Origin: an uncultured Lachnospiraceae bacterium
Lineage (GTDB): Bacteria > Bacillota_A > Clostridia > Lachnospirales > Lachnospiraceae
Reading direction: 5' to 3'
NCBI GenBank assembly: GCA_902795715.1
Contig: CADBME010000045.1
Coordinates: forward strand, 1-11,289
DNA length: 11,289 bases
The translations under genes and the position numbers were made by a program. The notes beneath the pieces are model-generated. The model was given only the letters and a program-made list of their open reading frames with translations. It was not told the origin of the DNA and ran no database searches. Positions within the stretch are counted from its first letter, which is position 1. Each line of letters starts with the position of its first letter. Positions 1 through 6,288 of this stretch are shown in pieces.

Positions 1-932
1 CTCCGGACTATCCCATCGTATCGGAGATCCTGGAATACCGTCAGTTGGCCAAATTGAAATCGACCTATGCAGACGGCCTGATTTCTTTTATTCAGGAGGA
101 TGGAAAGATTCACGGCCGCTTCCACCAGAAGGTGACCGCCACCGGAAGACTGTCAAGCTCCGATCCCAATCTGCAGAATATCCCTATCCGTCTTCCTCTG
201 GGAAGAGAGATCCGCAAGGTCTTTGTTCCGGAACCGGGCTGTGTCTTTATCAGCGCGGATTATTCACAGATTGAGCTCAGAATTCTTGCTCACATGGCCG
301 GAGACCAGCATCTGATCGAGGCTTACAGGCAGGATAAGGATATCCACAGGATGACCGCATCCCAGGTTTTCGGGGTTCCTCTGTCGGAGGTTACTCCTCT
401 TCTCCGGCGTAGAGCTAAGGCGGTTAACTTTGGTATTGTCTATGGAATCAGTGCTTTCGGACTGGGTCAGGACCTGGATATCACCAGGAAAGAAGCCCAG
501 GATTACATAGCAAAATATTTTGCCACCTATCCCGGCATTAAGTCCTACCTTGACGGAAATGTAGCCTATGCCCGGGAACATGGTTATACAAAGACTCTTT
601 ATGGGCGAATCCGCCCCATTCCGGAGCTTTTCTCAAGGAACTTTGCCCAGAGAAACTTCGGAGAAAGGGCAGCCATGAATTCATCCATACAGGGAACGGC
701 AGCGGATATCATCAAGATTGCCATGATCCGGGTAAGTGACCGGTTAAAAAATGAAGGTCTTGCCTCCCGTATGATTTTGCAGATCCATGATGAACTCCTT
801 ATCGAGACAAAGGAGGAGGAGATTGAAAAGGTCAGGGAAATCCTTTCTCAGGAAATGATGGGAGCTGCAGAATTGAAAGTTCCTCTGGCTATCGACATCG
901 AGACAGGAAAAAACTGGTATGAAGCCAAATGA
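1..932 (+). CDS. polA: DNA polymerase I, C-terminal polymerase domain (5' partial)
   Basis: DNA polymerase I fills gaps and replaces RNA primers during repair and lagging-strand synthesis. The reading frame is open from base 3, giving residues PDYPIVSEILEYRQ before the first possible start, so the gene begins upstream of the window and the TTG at 45 is not a real start. About 309 residues are visible, covering most of the family A palm and fingers. Numbering from the TTG codon, motif A is DYSQIELR with its metal-binding Asp at 72. Motif B (O helix) is RRRAKAVNFGIVYG near 121-134. Motif C is QIHDE near 245-249, with the second catalytic Asp. The template-contacting TGRLSSSDPNLQNIP stretch is also present. 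All key catalytic residues are intact. The 5'-3' exonuclease and any proofreading domain lie outside the window. coaE follows after 59 bases with no terminator visible, so cotranscription is likely. Confidence 0.97.
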   Translation, partial: PDYPIVSEILEYRQLAKLKSTYADGLISFIQEDGKIHGRFHQKVTATGRLSSSDPNLQNIPIRLPLGREIRKVFVPEPGCVFISADYSQIELRILAHMAGDQHLIEAYRQDKDIHRMTASQVFGVPLSEVTPLLRRRAKAVNFGIVYGISAFGLGQDLDITRKEAQDYIAKYFATYPGIKSYLDGNVAYAREHGYTKTLYGRIRPIPELFSRNFAQRNFGERAAMNSSIQGTAADIIKIAMIRVSDRLKNEGLASRMILQIHDELLIETKEEEIEKVREILSQEMMGAAELKVPLAIDIETGKNWYEAK

Positions 933-991
933 TACACATGGCAGATAAAAGAAACGATAATCAGCAGACGTAATCAAGAGGTAATCAATCT

Positions 992-1639
992 ATGAGACAT
1001 GACGACAATGTCACCATCATCGGAGTCACCGGGGGAGTGGGATCTGGTAAAAGCGCAGTGATGGATATACTGGAAAAGGAATTTGGGGCCCGGATTATAC
1101 TGGCAGACCTGGTATCACATGAGCTTATGGAACCGGGTATGACCGGCTATAATGCAGTTGTGGCTGCTTTCGGACCCGGCATTCTCTGTTCCGGGCAGGA
1201 CAATAAAAGGGAAATTGACAGACAAAAGCTTGGAGAGATCGTATTCTCAGATCCGGAAAAACTTGAGATACTCAACCGGATCGCACATGGCGGTGTTGCT
1301 GAGGAGATACGGCACAGAATCTCAACCTTTATCAGTCAGAGACCATCACAGGAGACAGAACTTATAATTGCTGTGGAAGCAGCCCTTCTGATCGGATCGG
1401 AACTGGAACCGGAACTGGACAGCCTCTGGTATATCTATGCAGATAAGGAAGAGCGAATCAAAAGACTCCGGGAAAGTCGCGGATACAGCAGAGAATACGC
1501 AGAATCCATCCTGAGCAGACAGATGTCTGACCGGGACTTCAGGGACAGATGCGATGTGGTCATTGACAACAGCGGAGACCTGTCAGATACCAGAAAACAG
1601 ATCGATGAGATTTTAAATAAAAAAGGAGGAAGAGTATGA
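992..1639 (+). CDS. coaE: Dephospho-CoA kinase
   Basis: This enzyme phosphorylates the 3'-hydroxyl of dephospho-CoA with ATP, the last step of coenzyme A synthesis in the cytoplasm. The 215-residue length fits the family, usually about 200. The P-loop GGVGSGKS is at residues 14-21. A segment ILADLVSHEL near 36-45 matches the family's conserved Asp-containing substrate region, EAALLI lies near 130, and the lid contains ESRGYSREYAESILSRQMS. The C-terminal VVIDNSGD is typical of CoaE. ATG 992 is preceded by AGAGG at 977-981, ten bases upstream, a moderate ribosome binding site. The gene follows polA closely, a linkage I associate with Clostridia. Its stop overlaps the start of the flavodoxin-like gene by four bases (ATGA at 1636-1639), which indicates translational coupling. 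Confidence 0.96.
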   Translation: MRHDDNVTIIGVTGGVGSGKSAVMDILEKEFGARIILADLVSHELMEPGMTGYNAVVAAFGPGILCSGQDNKREIDRQKLGEIVFSDPEKLEILNRIAHGGVAEEIRHRISTFISQRPSQETELIIAVEAALLIGSELEPELDSLWYIYADKEERIKRLRESRGYSREYAESILSRQMSDRDFRDRCDVVIDNSGDLSDTRKQIDEILNKKGGRV

Positions 1640-2040
1640 GTGTAGCAATTCGATATTATTCAAGATCCGGCAACACAAAAAAAGTGGCCGAAGCCATGGC
1701 AAAAGCAGCCGGTGTCAAAGCAATCTCTGTTGATATACCCGGATCCCAGATCCGCAATCCTGTCGACGTTTTGTTTATAGGAGGGGCTCTCTATCTCTAT
1801 GGAATTGACTCTCATCTCATGGAATTCCTTGAAGCCCTTCCGGAGAAGAATGTAAAAAAAGCTGTTGTATTTTCCACATCCATGATTTCAAAACATGCAC
1901 TCTCTATCATCAGGAAAAAACTGATTGACAAAGGGATTCCGGTAGAAGAAGACACCTTCTACGGACGAGGGACACCCAACAGTGAAAAGCTGAAGGAAGC
2001 AGAAAAGTTCGCGGCAAAACATCTGGGCAAAAAAGAATAA
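1636..2040 (+). CDS. Small flavodoxin-like protein
   Basis: This is a 134-residue protein with a flavodoxin-like fold signature. The first beta strand, SVAIRYYS, runs into a phosphate-binding loop SRSGNT at residues 9-14, followed by a helix KKVAEAMAKAAG. That is how flavodoxins grip the FMN phosphate. A second strand and loop, VDVLFIGGALYLYG, lies around 43-56, and VKKAVVFSTSM supplies a further strand. It probably binds FMN and acts as a cytoplasmic electron carrier or small flavin oxidoreductase, but partner and substrate cannot be read from sequence. It is at the short end for flavodoxins (usually 140-170), with a trimmed C-terminal part. A strong AAGGAGGA at 1623-1630, five bases before the ATG, supports the start. 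The gene overlaps coaE by ATGA and is last in the polA-coaE run. Confidence 0.85.
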   Translation: MSVAIRYYSRSGNTKKVAEAMAKAAGVKAISVDIPGSQIRNPVDVLFIGGALYLYGIDSHLMEFLEALPEKNVKKAVVFSTSMISKHALSIIRKKLIDKGIPVEEDTFYGRGTPNSEKLKEAEKFAAKHLGKKE

Positions 2041-2060
2041 GACTCTGACATCCCGAAGTT

Positions 2061-2108
2061 TTCCCGGGCCATGACGTTTTTGTGTATTCTGACAGTCTGA
2101 CCCGGGGA
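2061..2108 (+). terminator. Weak inverted repeat, possible end of the polA-coaE transcript
   Basis: TTCCCGGG at 2061-2068 pairs with CCCGGGGA at 2101-2108, with one T-G wobble and a 32-base loop. It is followed only by ATTTTC, not a clean T-run. The position between two transcription units suits a terminator, but the long loop and weak tail make this tentative. Confidence 0.25.
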
Positions 2109-2133
2109 TTTTCACATTAATTATATAAATAAC

Positions 2134-2162
2134 TTGATACTTAACTAACAAATGGATATAAT
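2134..2162 (+). promoter_or_regulatory. Sigma-A-type promoter of the opp operon
   Basis: The -35 element is TTGATA at 2134-2139 (5 of 6 to consensus). The -10 element is a perfect TATAAT at 2157-2162, with the ideal 17-base spacing. Transcription would start near 2168-2170, giving a leader of roughly 40 bases before the oppB start. The promoter lies in an AT-rich gap downstream of the flavodoxin-like gene and is the only strong promoter seen before the five opp genes. Confidence 0.8.
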
Positions 2163-2208
2163 AAGGGTTGTATCATACAAAAAATATATGTTATAGGGGT
2201 GAATTATA

Positions 2209-3126
2209 TTGGAAAAGTACATTGTAAAAAGAATCCTTTTGGCAATCGTGACCATATGGGCGGTTGCAACGATTACCTTCTGCCTCATGAATCTGGTTCC
2301 CGGCGGACCGTTTCTTTCGGAGAAGGCAATCAGTCCCGCTGCTACGGAAGCATTGGAAGCAAAATACGGATTGGATAAGCCATTTGGCGAGCGATATATC
2401 ACTTATCTGTCCGGAGCGGTTCATGGTGATTTCGGCGACAGCCTGAAACAGAGGGGCCGTACCGTGATGGATATTATTTCGGCCAAATTTCCTGTATCAG
2501 CCAGGGTTGGCGGCATCGCTGTTCTTGTTGCTTTGCTTCTGGGCGTTCCCCTTGGCGTTCTGACAGCCTATAAAAGAGGAACCTGGGTTGACAGTCTCTT
2601 CTCGGTGATTGCGACCTGCGGAATTGCGGTTCCCAGCTTTGTCATCTGTACTTTGCTCATGTATGTGTTTGGTGTAAAGTTAAAGATTTTGCCTACACTG
2701 GGTCTTAACAGCTGGCAGAATTATATTATGCCGGTGGCAGCTCTTGCGGCTTATCCTATGTCCTATATTATGCGTTTGATGCGTTCATCCATGCTGGATG
2801 TTCTTGGACAGGATTATATGCGTACGGCAAAGGCCAAAGGTCTTTCCCAGAAAGTAGCGCTTTTTAAGCATGCCCTTCGTAATGCAATCCTTCCGGTTAT
2901 CACTTATCTGGGACCAATGATTGCCTATACCCTTACAGGAAGCTTTATCGTAGAAAAGATTTTTACGATTCCTGGCCTTGGCGGCGAGTTTATCAAGGCC
3001 ATTAACGGCAGGGATTATACCATGATCATGGGAACTACCATCTTCCTTGCCACTTTTATGATCATCATGAACGTGGTCGTTGATATCGTATATAAGATTG
3101 TAGATCCCAGAATTAATCTGAAGTAA
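2209..3126 (+). CDS. oppB: Oligopeptide ABC transporter permease OppB
   Basis: One of two integral membrane subunits forming the channel of a peptide importer. The 305-residue length is typical. The N-terminus has a transmembrane helix near residues 9-28 followed by NLVPGGPF, the conserved entry of the OppB/DppB class. Several further hydrophobic helices follow, between roughly 95-155, 170-190 and 230-300. The cytoplasmic EAA loop that docks on the ATPases is DYMRTAKAKGLSQK starting at 202, with the invariant Gly at 211. The C-terminus VDPRINLK is typical of the family. The start is a TTG at 2209, supported by AGGGGTG at 2195-2201, seven bases upstream, and by the fit of EKYIVKRIL to OppB N-termini. 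oppC follows after 17 bases. The family covers di-, oligopeptide and nickel importers. Peptide specificity is inferred from the whole operon. Confidence 0.94.
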   Translation: MEKYIVKRILLAIVTIWAVATITFCLMNLVPGGPFLSEKAISPAATEALEAKYGLDKPFGERYITYLSGAVHGDFGDSLKQRGRTVMDIISAKFPVSARVGGIAVLVALLLGVPLGVLTAYKRGTWVDSLFSVIATCGIAVPSFVICTLLMYVFGVKLKILPTLGLNSWQNYIMPVAALAAYPMSYIMRLMRSSMLDVLGQDYMRTAKAKGLSQKVALFKHALRNAILPVITYLGPMIAYTLTGSFIVEKIFTIPGLGGEFIKAINGRDYTMIMGTTIFLATFMIIMNVVVDIVYKIVDPRINLK

Positions 3127-3143
3127 CGCGAAGGAGAGAAGAG

Positions 3144-4196
3144 ATGAATATGAATAAAAATCCACTCAGCCTGCAGCTTAATCTGACACCGGATGACTTT
3201 ATGCCGGCTTCCCGGGAGGAAAAAGAAGGCCTGGTCATTATGAGAGAGAGTGTCAGCTTCTGGAAAGACGGACTTCGCAGACTGAGAAAGAATAAAGTTG
3301 CCATGGTCTGTATCATCCTGATCCTGATCATTATGGTTTTCGCATTTATTGTACCCAGTTTTTATCCTTATACATACAAGGAACAGATTGTCGGAGCAAA
3401 CAATCTGCCGCCCATGACCTTTTCCGCTGATGAACAGGCCAGGATCCAGGCCGGGGAGAAGATATTCCCTCATTTATTCGGAACAGACAAGATGGGACGT
3501 GATTATGCTATCCGTGTCATGATGGGTACCAGGATCTCCCTGCTTGTCGGCTTGATTGCCGCAGTCATCATTCTGGTAATCGGTTCGGTTTACGGTTCCA
3601 TCGCAGCCTTTGCCGGCGGATGGGTTGACCTGATCATGATGCGTCTCGTTGATATAATTTACACTATACCGGATGTTCTCCTGATCGTACTTCTATCCTT
3701 CGCCCTGAAGGCACCGTTAGAAGCGCTGTCCTCGGCGCCCGGTTTTGGCTGGGTTAACGTGGTCGGCGAAAATATGATCAGTATCTTCATCGTATTTGCC
3801 CTCCTCTACTGGGTTGGAATGGCCCGTATGGTACGAAGCCAGATCCTTATGCTCAAAGAGAGCGAGTATGTTACGGCTGCCAGAGCTCTGGGAGCTTCCA
3901 GTTCAAGAATTATACGCAAGCATCTTTTGACCAACTGTATCGGAACCCTGATCGTAACAACGACACTTCAGATTCCCTCCTCAATTTTTACCGAGAGTTT
4001 TCTGAGCTTTTTGGGACTTGGTGTAGCCGTTCCCATGCCATCACTGGGCAGTCTGGCCAGTGATGCCATTAACGGTCTGAATACCCATCCCCAGCAGTTG
4101 TTTATTCCTGCCTTTGTGATCAGTATAATCATTCTGAGCTTTAACCTTCTGGGTGACGGACTTCGTGATGCATTTGATCCCAAACTGAAGAATTAG
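3144..4196 (+). CDS. oppC: Oligopeptide ABC transporter permease OppC
   Basis: Second channel subunit, expected to pair with OppB. It has 350 residues, somewhat longer than the usual 300-340. An N-terminal cytoplasmic tail leads into an OppC_N-type segment, FWKDGLRRLRKNKVAM, and a first transmembrane helix near 53-70. Next is a loop containing HLFGTDKMGRDYAIRVMMGTR, a hallmark of OppC/DppC. The EAA loop is SEYVTAARALGASSSRIIRK, starting at 240, with Gly at 250. FLSFLGLGVAVPMPSLG and the C-terminal GDGLRDAFDPK are also characteristic. AAGGAG at 3131-3136, seven bases before ATG 3144, supports the start. A second ATG two codons later (3150) is an alternative. oppD begins 13 bases downstream. 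Confidence 0.95.
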   Translation: MNMNKNPLSLQLNLTPDDFMPASREEKEGLVIMRESVSFWKDGLRRLRKNKVAMVCIILILIIMVFAFIVPSFYPYTYKEQIVGANNLPPMTFSADEQARIQAGEKIFPHLFGTDKMGRDYAIRVMMGTRISLLVGLIAAVIILVIGSVYGSIAAFAGGWVDLIMMRLVDIIYTIPDVLLIVLLSFALKAPLEALSSAPGFGWVNVVGENMISIFIVFALLYWVGMARMVRSQILMLKESEYVTAARALGASSSRIIRKHLLTNCIGTLIVTTTLQIPSSIFTESFLSFLGLGVAVPMPSLGSLASDAINGLNTHPQQLFIPAFVISIIILSFNLLGDGLRDAFDPKLKN

Positions 4197-4209
4197 AGAG
4201 GAAAAAAAT

Positions 4210-5211
4210 ATGAATGAATACCTTGTTGATATACAACACGAACGCCTTTCCTTCTTCACACCTGCAGGGGAAGTAAAAGCGTTGAACGATGTGTCTTTTA
4301 AACTTAGGGAAGGTGAAGTCCTCGGAATCGTCGGAGAATCCGGATCCGGAAAATCTGTCACGGCCTACAGCCTTATGGGGCTGACAGCCTATCCCGGAAA
4401 GCTGATCGGCGGAACCATCGATTTCAATGGTCACCGCGTCAATGACATGACCGAGAGCGATTTCCGAAAGATGCGCGGAAATGAAGTATCCATCATTTTC
4501 CAGGACCCCATGACCAGCCTGAACCCGGTTTACACCATTGGAAATCAGATTGAAGAGGTTATCCTCCTTCATACCGATAAAGATAAGAAACAGGCCCATG
4601 CCAGAGCCAAAGAACTTCTGGAACTGGTCGGTATCAACGAACCGGAAAAGAGACTGAAGCAGTACCCCCATGAGCTTTCGGGTGGTATGAGACAGAGGGT
4701 TATGATCGCTATAGCCCTGGCTTGTGAGCCGAAACTTCTGATCGCGGATGAGCCCACGACAGCTCTTGACGTGACTATCCAGGCCCAGATTCTGGAACTG
4801 ATCCTTGAACTTAAGGAAAAGCTGGGTATGGCTATCATCATGATCACTCATGACCTGGGAATCGTTGCCAACATGTGTGACCGGATTGCTGTCATGTATG
4901 CCGGACATATCATCGAGTACGGATTGACGGATGATATTTTCTACAATCCAAGTCATGAATATACCAAGGGTCTGATTCGAAGCATACCGAGACTGGATGC
5001 CAAAGAGCATGAGCGTCTGATTCCCATTGAAGGAACTCCTGTGGATATGCTGAATCCGCCCAAGGGATGTCCTTTTGCTCCGCGTTGTGATTCCTGTATG
5101 AAGATCTGCCTGCGAGAAATGCCCCCTGTAACCGAAATTACGGATGTGCATTATACCCAATGCTGGATGAACCAGAAGAAAGAGATGGAAAAGGAGGCTG
5201 GTCATGAATAG
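4210..5211 (+). CDS. oppD: Oligopeptide ABC transporter ATPase OppD
   Basis: One of the two cytoplasmic ATPases that power peptide import. All nucleotide-binding elements are present: Walker A GESGSGKS at 42-49, Q-loop Gln 98 in FQDPMTSLNP, signature LSGGM at 156-160, Walker B LLIADE at 176-181, D-loop Asp 187 and H-switch His 214. The C-terminal peptide-transporter extension has the PPKGCPFAPRC pattern, with Cys at 287, 293, 300 and 318 in a C-x5-C-x6-C...C arrangement. In related peptide importers this extension has been described as an iron-sulfur site, and here that is an inference. The 333-residue length is normal. AGAGGA just after the oppC stop, seven bases before the ATG, supports the start. 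The 3' end overlaps the oppF start by 8 bases. With oppF interrupted, OppD is the only unbroken ATPase of the pair. Confidence 0.96.
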   Translation: MNEYLVDIQHERLSFFTPAGEVKALNDVSFKLREGEVLGIVGESGSGKSVTAYSLMGLTAYPGKLIGGTIDFNGHRVNDMTESDFRKMRGNEVSIIFQDPMTSLNPVYTIGNQIEEVILLHTDKDKKQAHARAKELLELVGINEPEKRLKQYPHELSGGMRQRVMIAIALACEPKLLIADEPTTALDVTIQAQILELILELKEKLGMAIIMITHDLGIVANMCDRIAVMYAGHIIEYGLTDDIFYNPSHEYTKGLIRSIPRLDAKEHERLIPIEGTPVDMLNPPKGCPFAPRCDSCMKICLREMPPVTEITDVHYTQCWMNQKKEMEKEAGHE

Positions 5212-5809
5212 GGAACGTTTAGTCGAAGTAGAACATCTGCAGCAGTACTTCCCGGCCGGTGGCTTTGGGAAAAACAAAAAATACGTACAGGCTGTGGATG
5301 ATGTGAATTTTTATATATACAGGGGAGAAACCCTGGGCCTTGTAGGTGAGTCCGGATGTGGAAAGACAACTACCGGAAGAACCTTACTCCGTCTCTATGA
5401 GCCAACAGACGGCAAGATCACCTATGACGGCAAGGTTATTTTTGATAAGAAGAATAAGATTGCGGAAAATATGCTGCCTTATCGGAAAAAGATGCAGATT
5501 GTTTTCCAGGACCCCTATGCCAGTCTGGATCCCCGTATGACGGTAGGAGATATCGTCGGTGAGCCGATCGATATTCATAATCTGACCAGTTCAAAACAGG
5601 AGAGATATGACAAGATTATTGACCTTCTCAGAAGAGTGGGTTTGAACTCCGAGCATGCCAACCGCTACCCCCACGAGTTTTCCGGTGGTCAGAGGCAGCG
5701 TGTCGGCATCGCCAGAGCTTTGGCAGTCGATCCGGAATTTATCGTATGTGATGAGCCGATTTCTGCTCTGGATGTTTCCATTCAGGCCCAGGTTATCAAT
5801 ATGTTTTAA
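5204..5809 (+). CDS. oppF: OppF ATPase, N-terminal part, ended by an in-frame TAA
   Basis: First part of the second opp ATPase. Over 201 residues it has Walker A GESGCGKT at 48-55, Q-loop Gln 102 in FQDPYASLDP, signature FSGGQ at 159-163, Walker B FIVCDE at 179-184 and D-loop SALD at 187-190. It then stops after QAQVINMF. The TAA at 5807-5809 sits where OppF proteins normally read on through a helix into the H-switch strand, and the same frame resumes immediately with [18 protein letters not shown]. One base change at 5807 to A, C or G would give Lys, Gln or Glu and restore a 330-residue OppF, a normal length. The fragment lacks the H-switch and the C-terminal cysteine extension, so it should not work alone as an ATPase. 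AAGGAGG at 5191-5197, six bases before ATG 5204, supports the start. It may be a pseudogene, a split gene or a sequence error. Confidence 0.9.
   Translation: MNRERLVEVEHLQQYFPAGGFGKNKKYVQAVDDVNFYIYRGETLGLVGESGCGKTTTGRTLLRLYEPTDGKITYDGKVIFDKKNKIAENMLPYRKKMQIVFQDPYASLDPRMTVGDIVGEPIDIHNLTSSKQERYDKIIDLLRRVGLNSEHANRYPHEFSGGQRQRVGIARALAVDPEFIVCDEPISALDVSIQAQVINMF
5807..5809 (+). other. In-frame TAA stop interrupting oppF
   Basis: Codon 202 of oppF is TAA, flanked by ATG TTT upstream and GAC CTT CAG downstream. The reading frame is identical on both sides, so a single substitution explains it better than an indel. An indel in the preceding T-run would shift the downstream frame. TAA is not a known selenocysteine or pyrrolysine codon. 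Confidence 0.9.
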
Positions 5810-5824
5810 GACCTTCAGGAGAGC

Positions 5825-6196
5825 ATGGGGCTTACCTATCTTTTTATCGCCCATGACCTTTCTGTAGTAAAACATATATCCAACCGTATTGGTGTTATGT
5901 ATCTGGGCAAACTTGTGGAACTGGCCGACAGCTATGAGCTGACCATGCACAGCATGCACCCCTACACACAGAGCCTGATTTCCGCAATACCTATTGCTGA
6001 TCCCAAACTGGCTCGCAAGAACAAGAGAATTGTTCTTGAAGGAGATGTGCCCAGCCCGCTGAATCCGCCGTCCGGATGTCGTTTCCGGACCCGGTGTCCT
6101 TATGCGGATGAGCAGTGCGCCTGCCAGGTACCGGAATTCAAGGAAGTAAAACCCGGACACTTTGCTGCATGTCATCACCTGGACAAGTGCAACTGA
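5825..6196 (+). CDS. oppF: OppF ATPase, C-terminal part downstream of the in-frame stop
   Basis: Remaining part of oppF, in the same frame as the N-terminal part. From the ATG at 5825 it has 123 residues. It begins [13 protein letters not shown], with the H-switch His at residue 10 (217 in the restored full protein). It then carries the strand [10 protein letters not shown], the [12 protein letters not shown] segment and the peptide-transporter C-terminal extension. Cysteines at 85, 91, 98 and 116 repeat the C-x5-C-x6-C...C pattern of OppD. The ATG is preceded by AGGAGAG at 5817-5823, only three bases from AGGAG to the start, so reinitiation is possible but not optimal. Without Walker A, Walker B and signature this fragment cannot bind ATP. 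Whether it is translated, and whether the two parts reassemble, is unknown. The conserved downstream sequence suggests the interruption is recent. Confidence 0.8.
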   Translation: MGLTYLFIAHDLSVVKHISNRIGVMYLGKLVELADSYELTMHSMHPYTQSLISAIPIADPKLARKNKRIVLEGDVPSPLNPPSGCRFRTRCPYADEQCACQVPEFKEVKPGHFAACHHLDKCN

Positions 6197-6212
6197 TTCC
6201 ATTAAGTTAAGT

Positions 6213-6259
6213 ACCGTTGCCATAACGGTTCTTATAGATAGCCTGTTTCCCTGACAGGC
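6213..6259 (+). promoter_or_regulatory. Two consecutive hairpins between oppF and oppA
   Basis: Hairpin 1 pairs ACCGTT (6213-6218) with AACGGT (6224-6229) over a 5-base loop. Hairpin 2 pairs GCCTGTT (6241-6247) with GACAGGC (6253-6259) over a 5-base loop, including one T-G wobble. Neither is followed by a T-run, so they do not look like full terminators. They may partly terminate, or block 3'-5' decay of the oppBCDF message, so that oppA and oppBCDF levels differ. I found no convincing separate oppA promoter in this 92-base gap. Confidence 0.5.
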
Positions 6260-6288
6260 AAAAAGATAAACCAAAGGAGGAGAAAAGA

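Noticed and set aside
2107..2121. Possible CodY box upstream of the opp promoter
   Set aside because: The best alignment to AATTTTCWGAAAATT has five mismatches, too weak in AT-rich DNA to report, although CodY control of opp operons is known in Bacillota.
4141..5277. Long antisense open frame (378 codons) opposite oppD
   Set aside because: oppD is unmistakable on the + strand with every ABC motif. The antisense protein has no recognisable domain and no binding site, so the frame is a by-product of codon use. The same holds for long antisense frames opposite oppF (5591-6349) and oppA (6904-7881).
5655..5867. Frame crossing the oppF stop codon, suggesting a frameshift bypass
   Set aside because: This frame has no similarity to ABC ATPases on either side, and the OppF frame is unchanged before and after the TAA. 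A programmed or accidental frameshift is therefore not supported.
6217..6239. Separate oppA promoter (TTGCCA with TATAGA)
   Set aside because: The two boxes are only 11 bases apart, well short of the required 16-18, and no other pair fits.
6213..6259. Terminator ending the oppBCDF transcript
   Set aside because: Both hairpins lack a following T-run and the stems are only 6-7 pairs, so complete intrinsic termination is unlikely. Kept only as possible regulatory structure.
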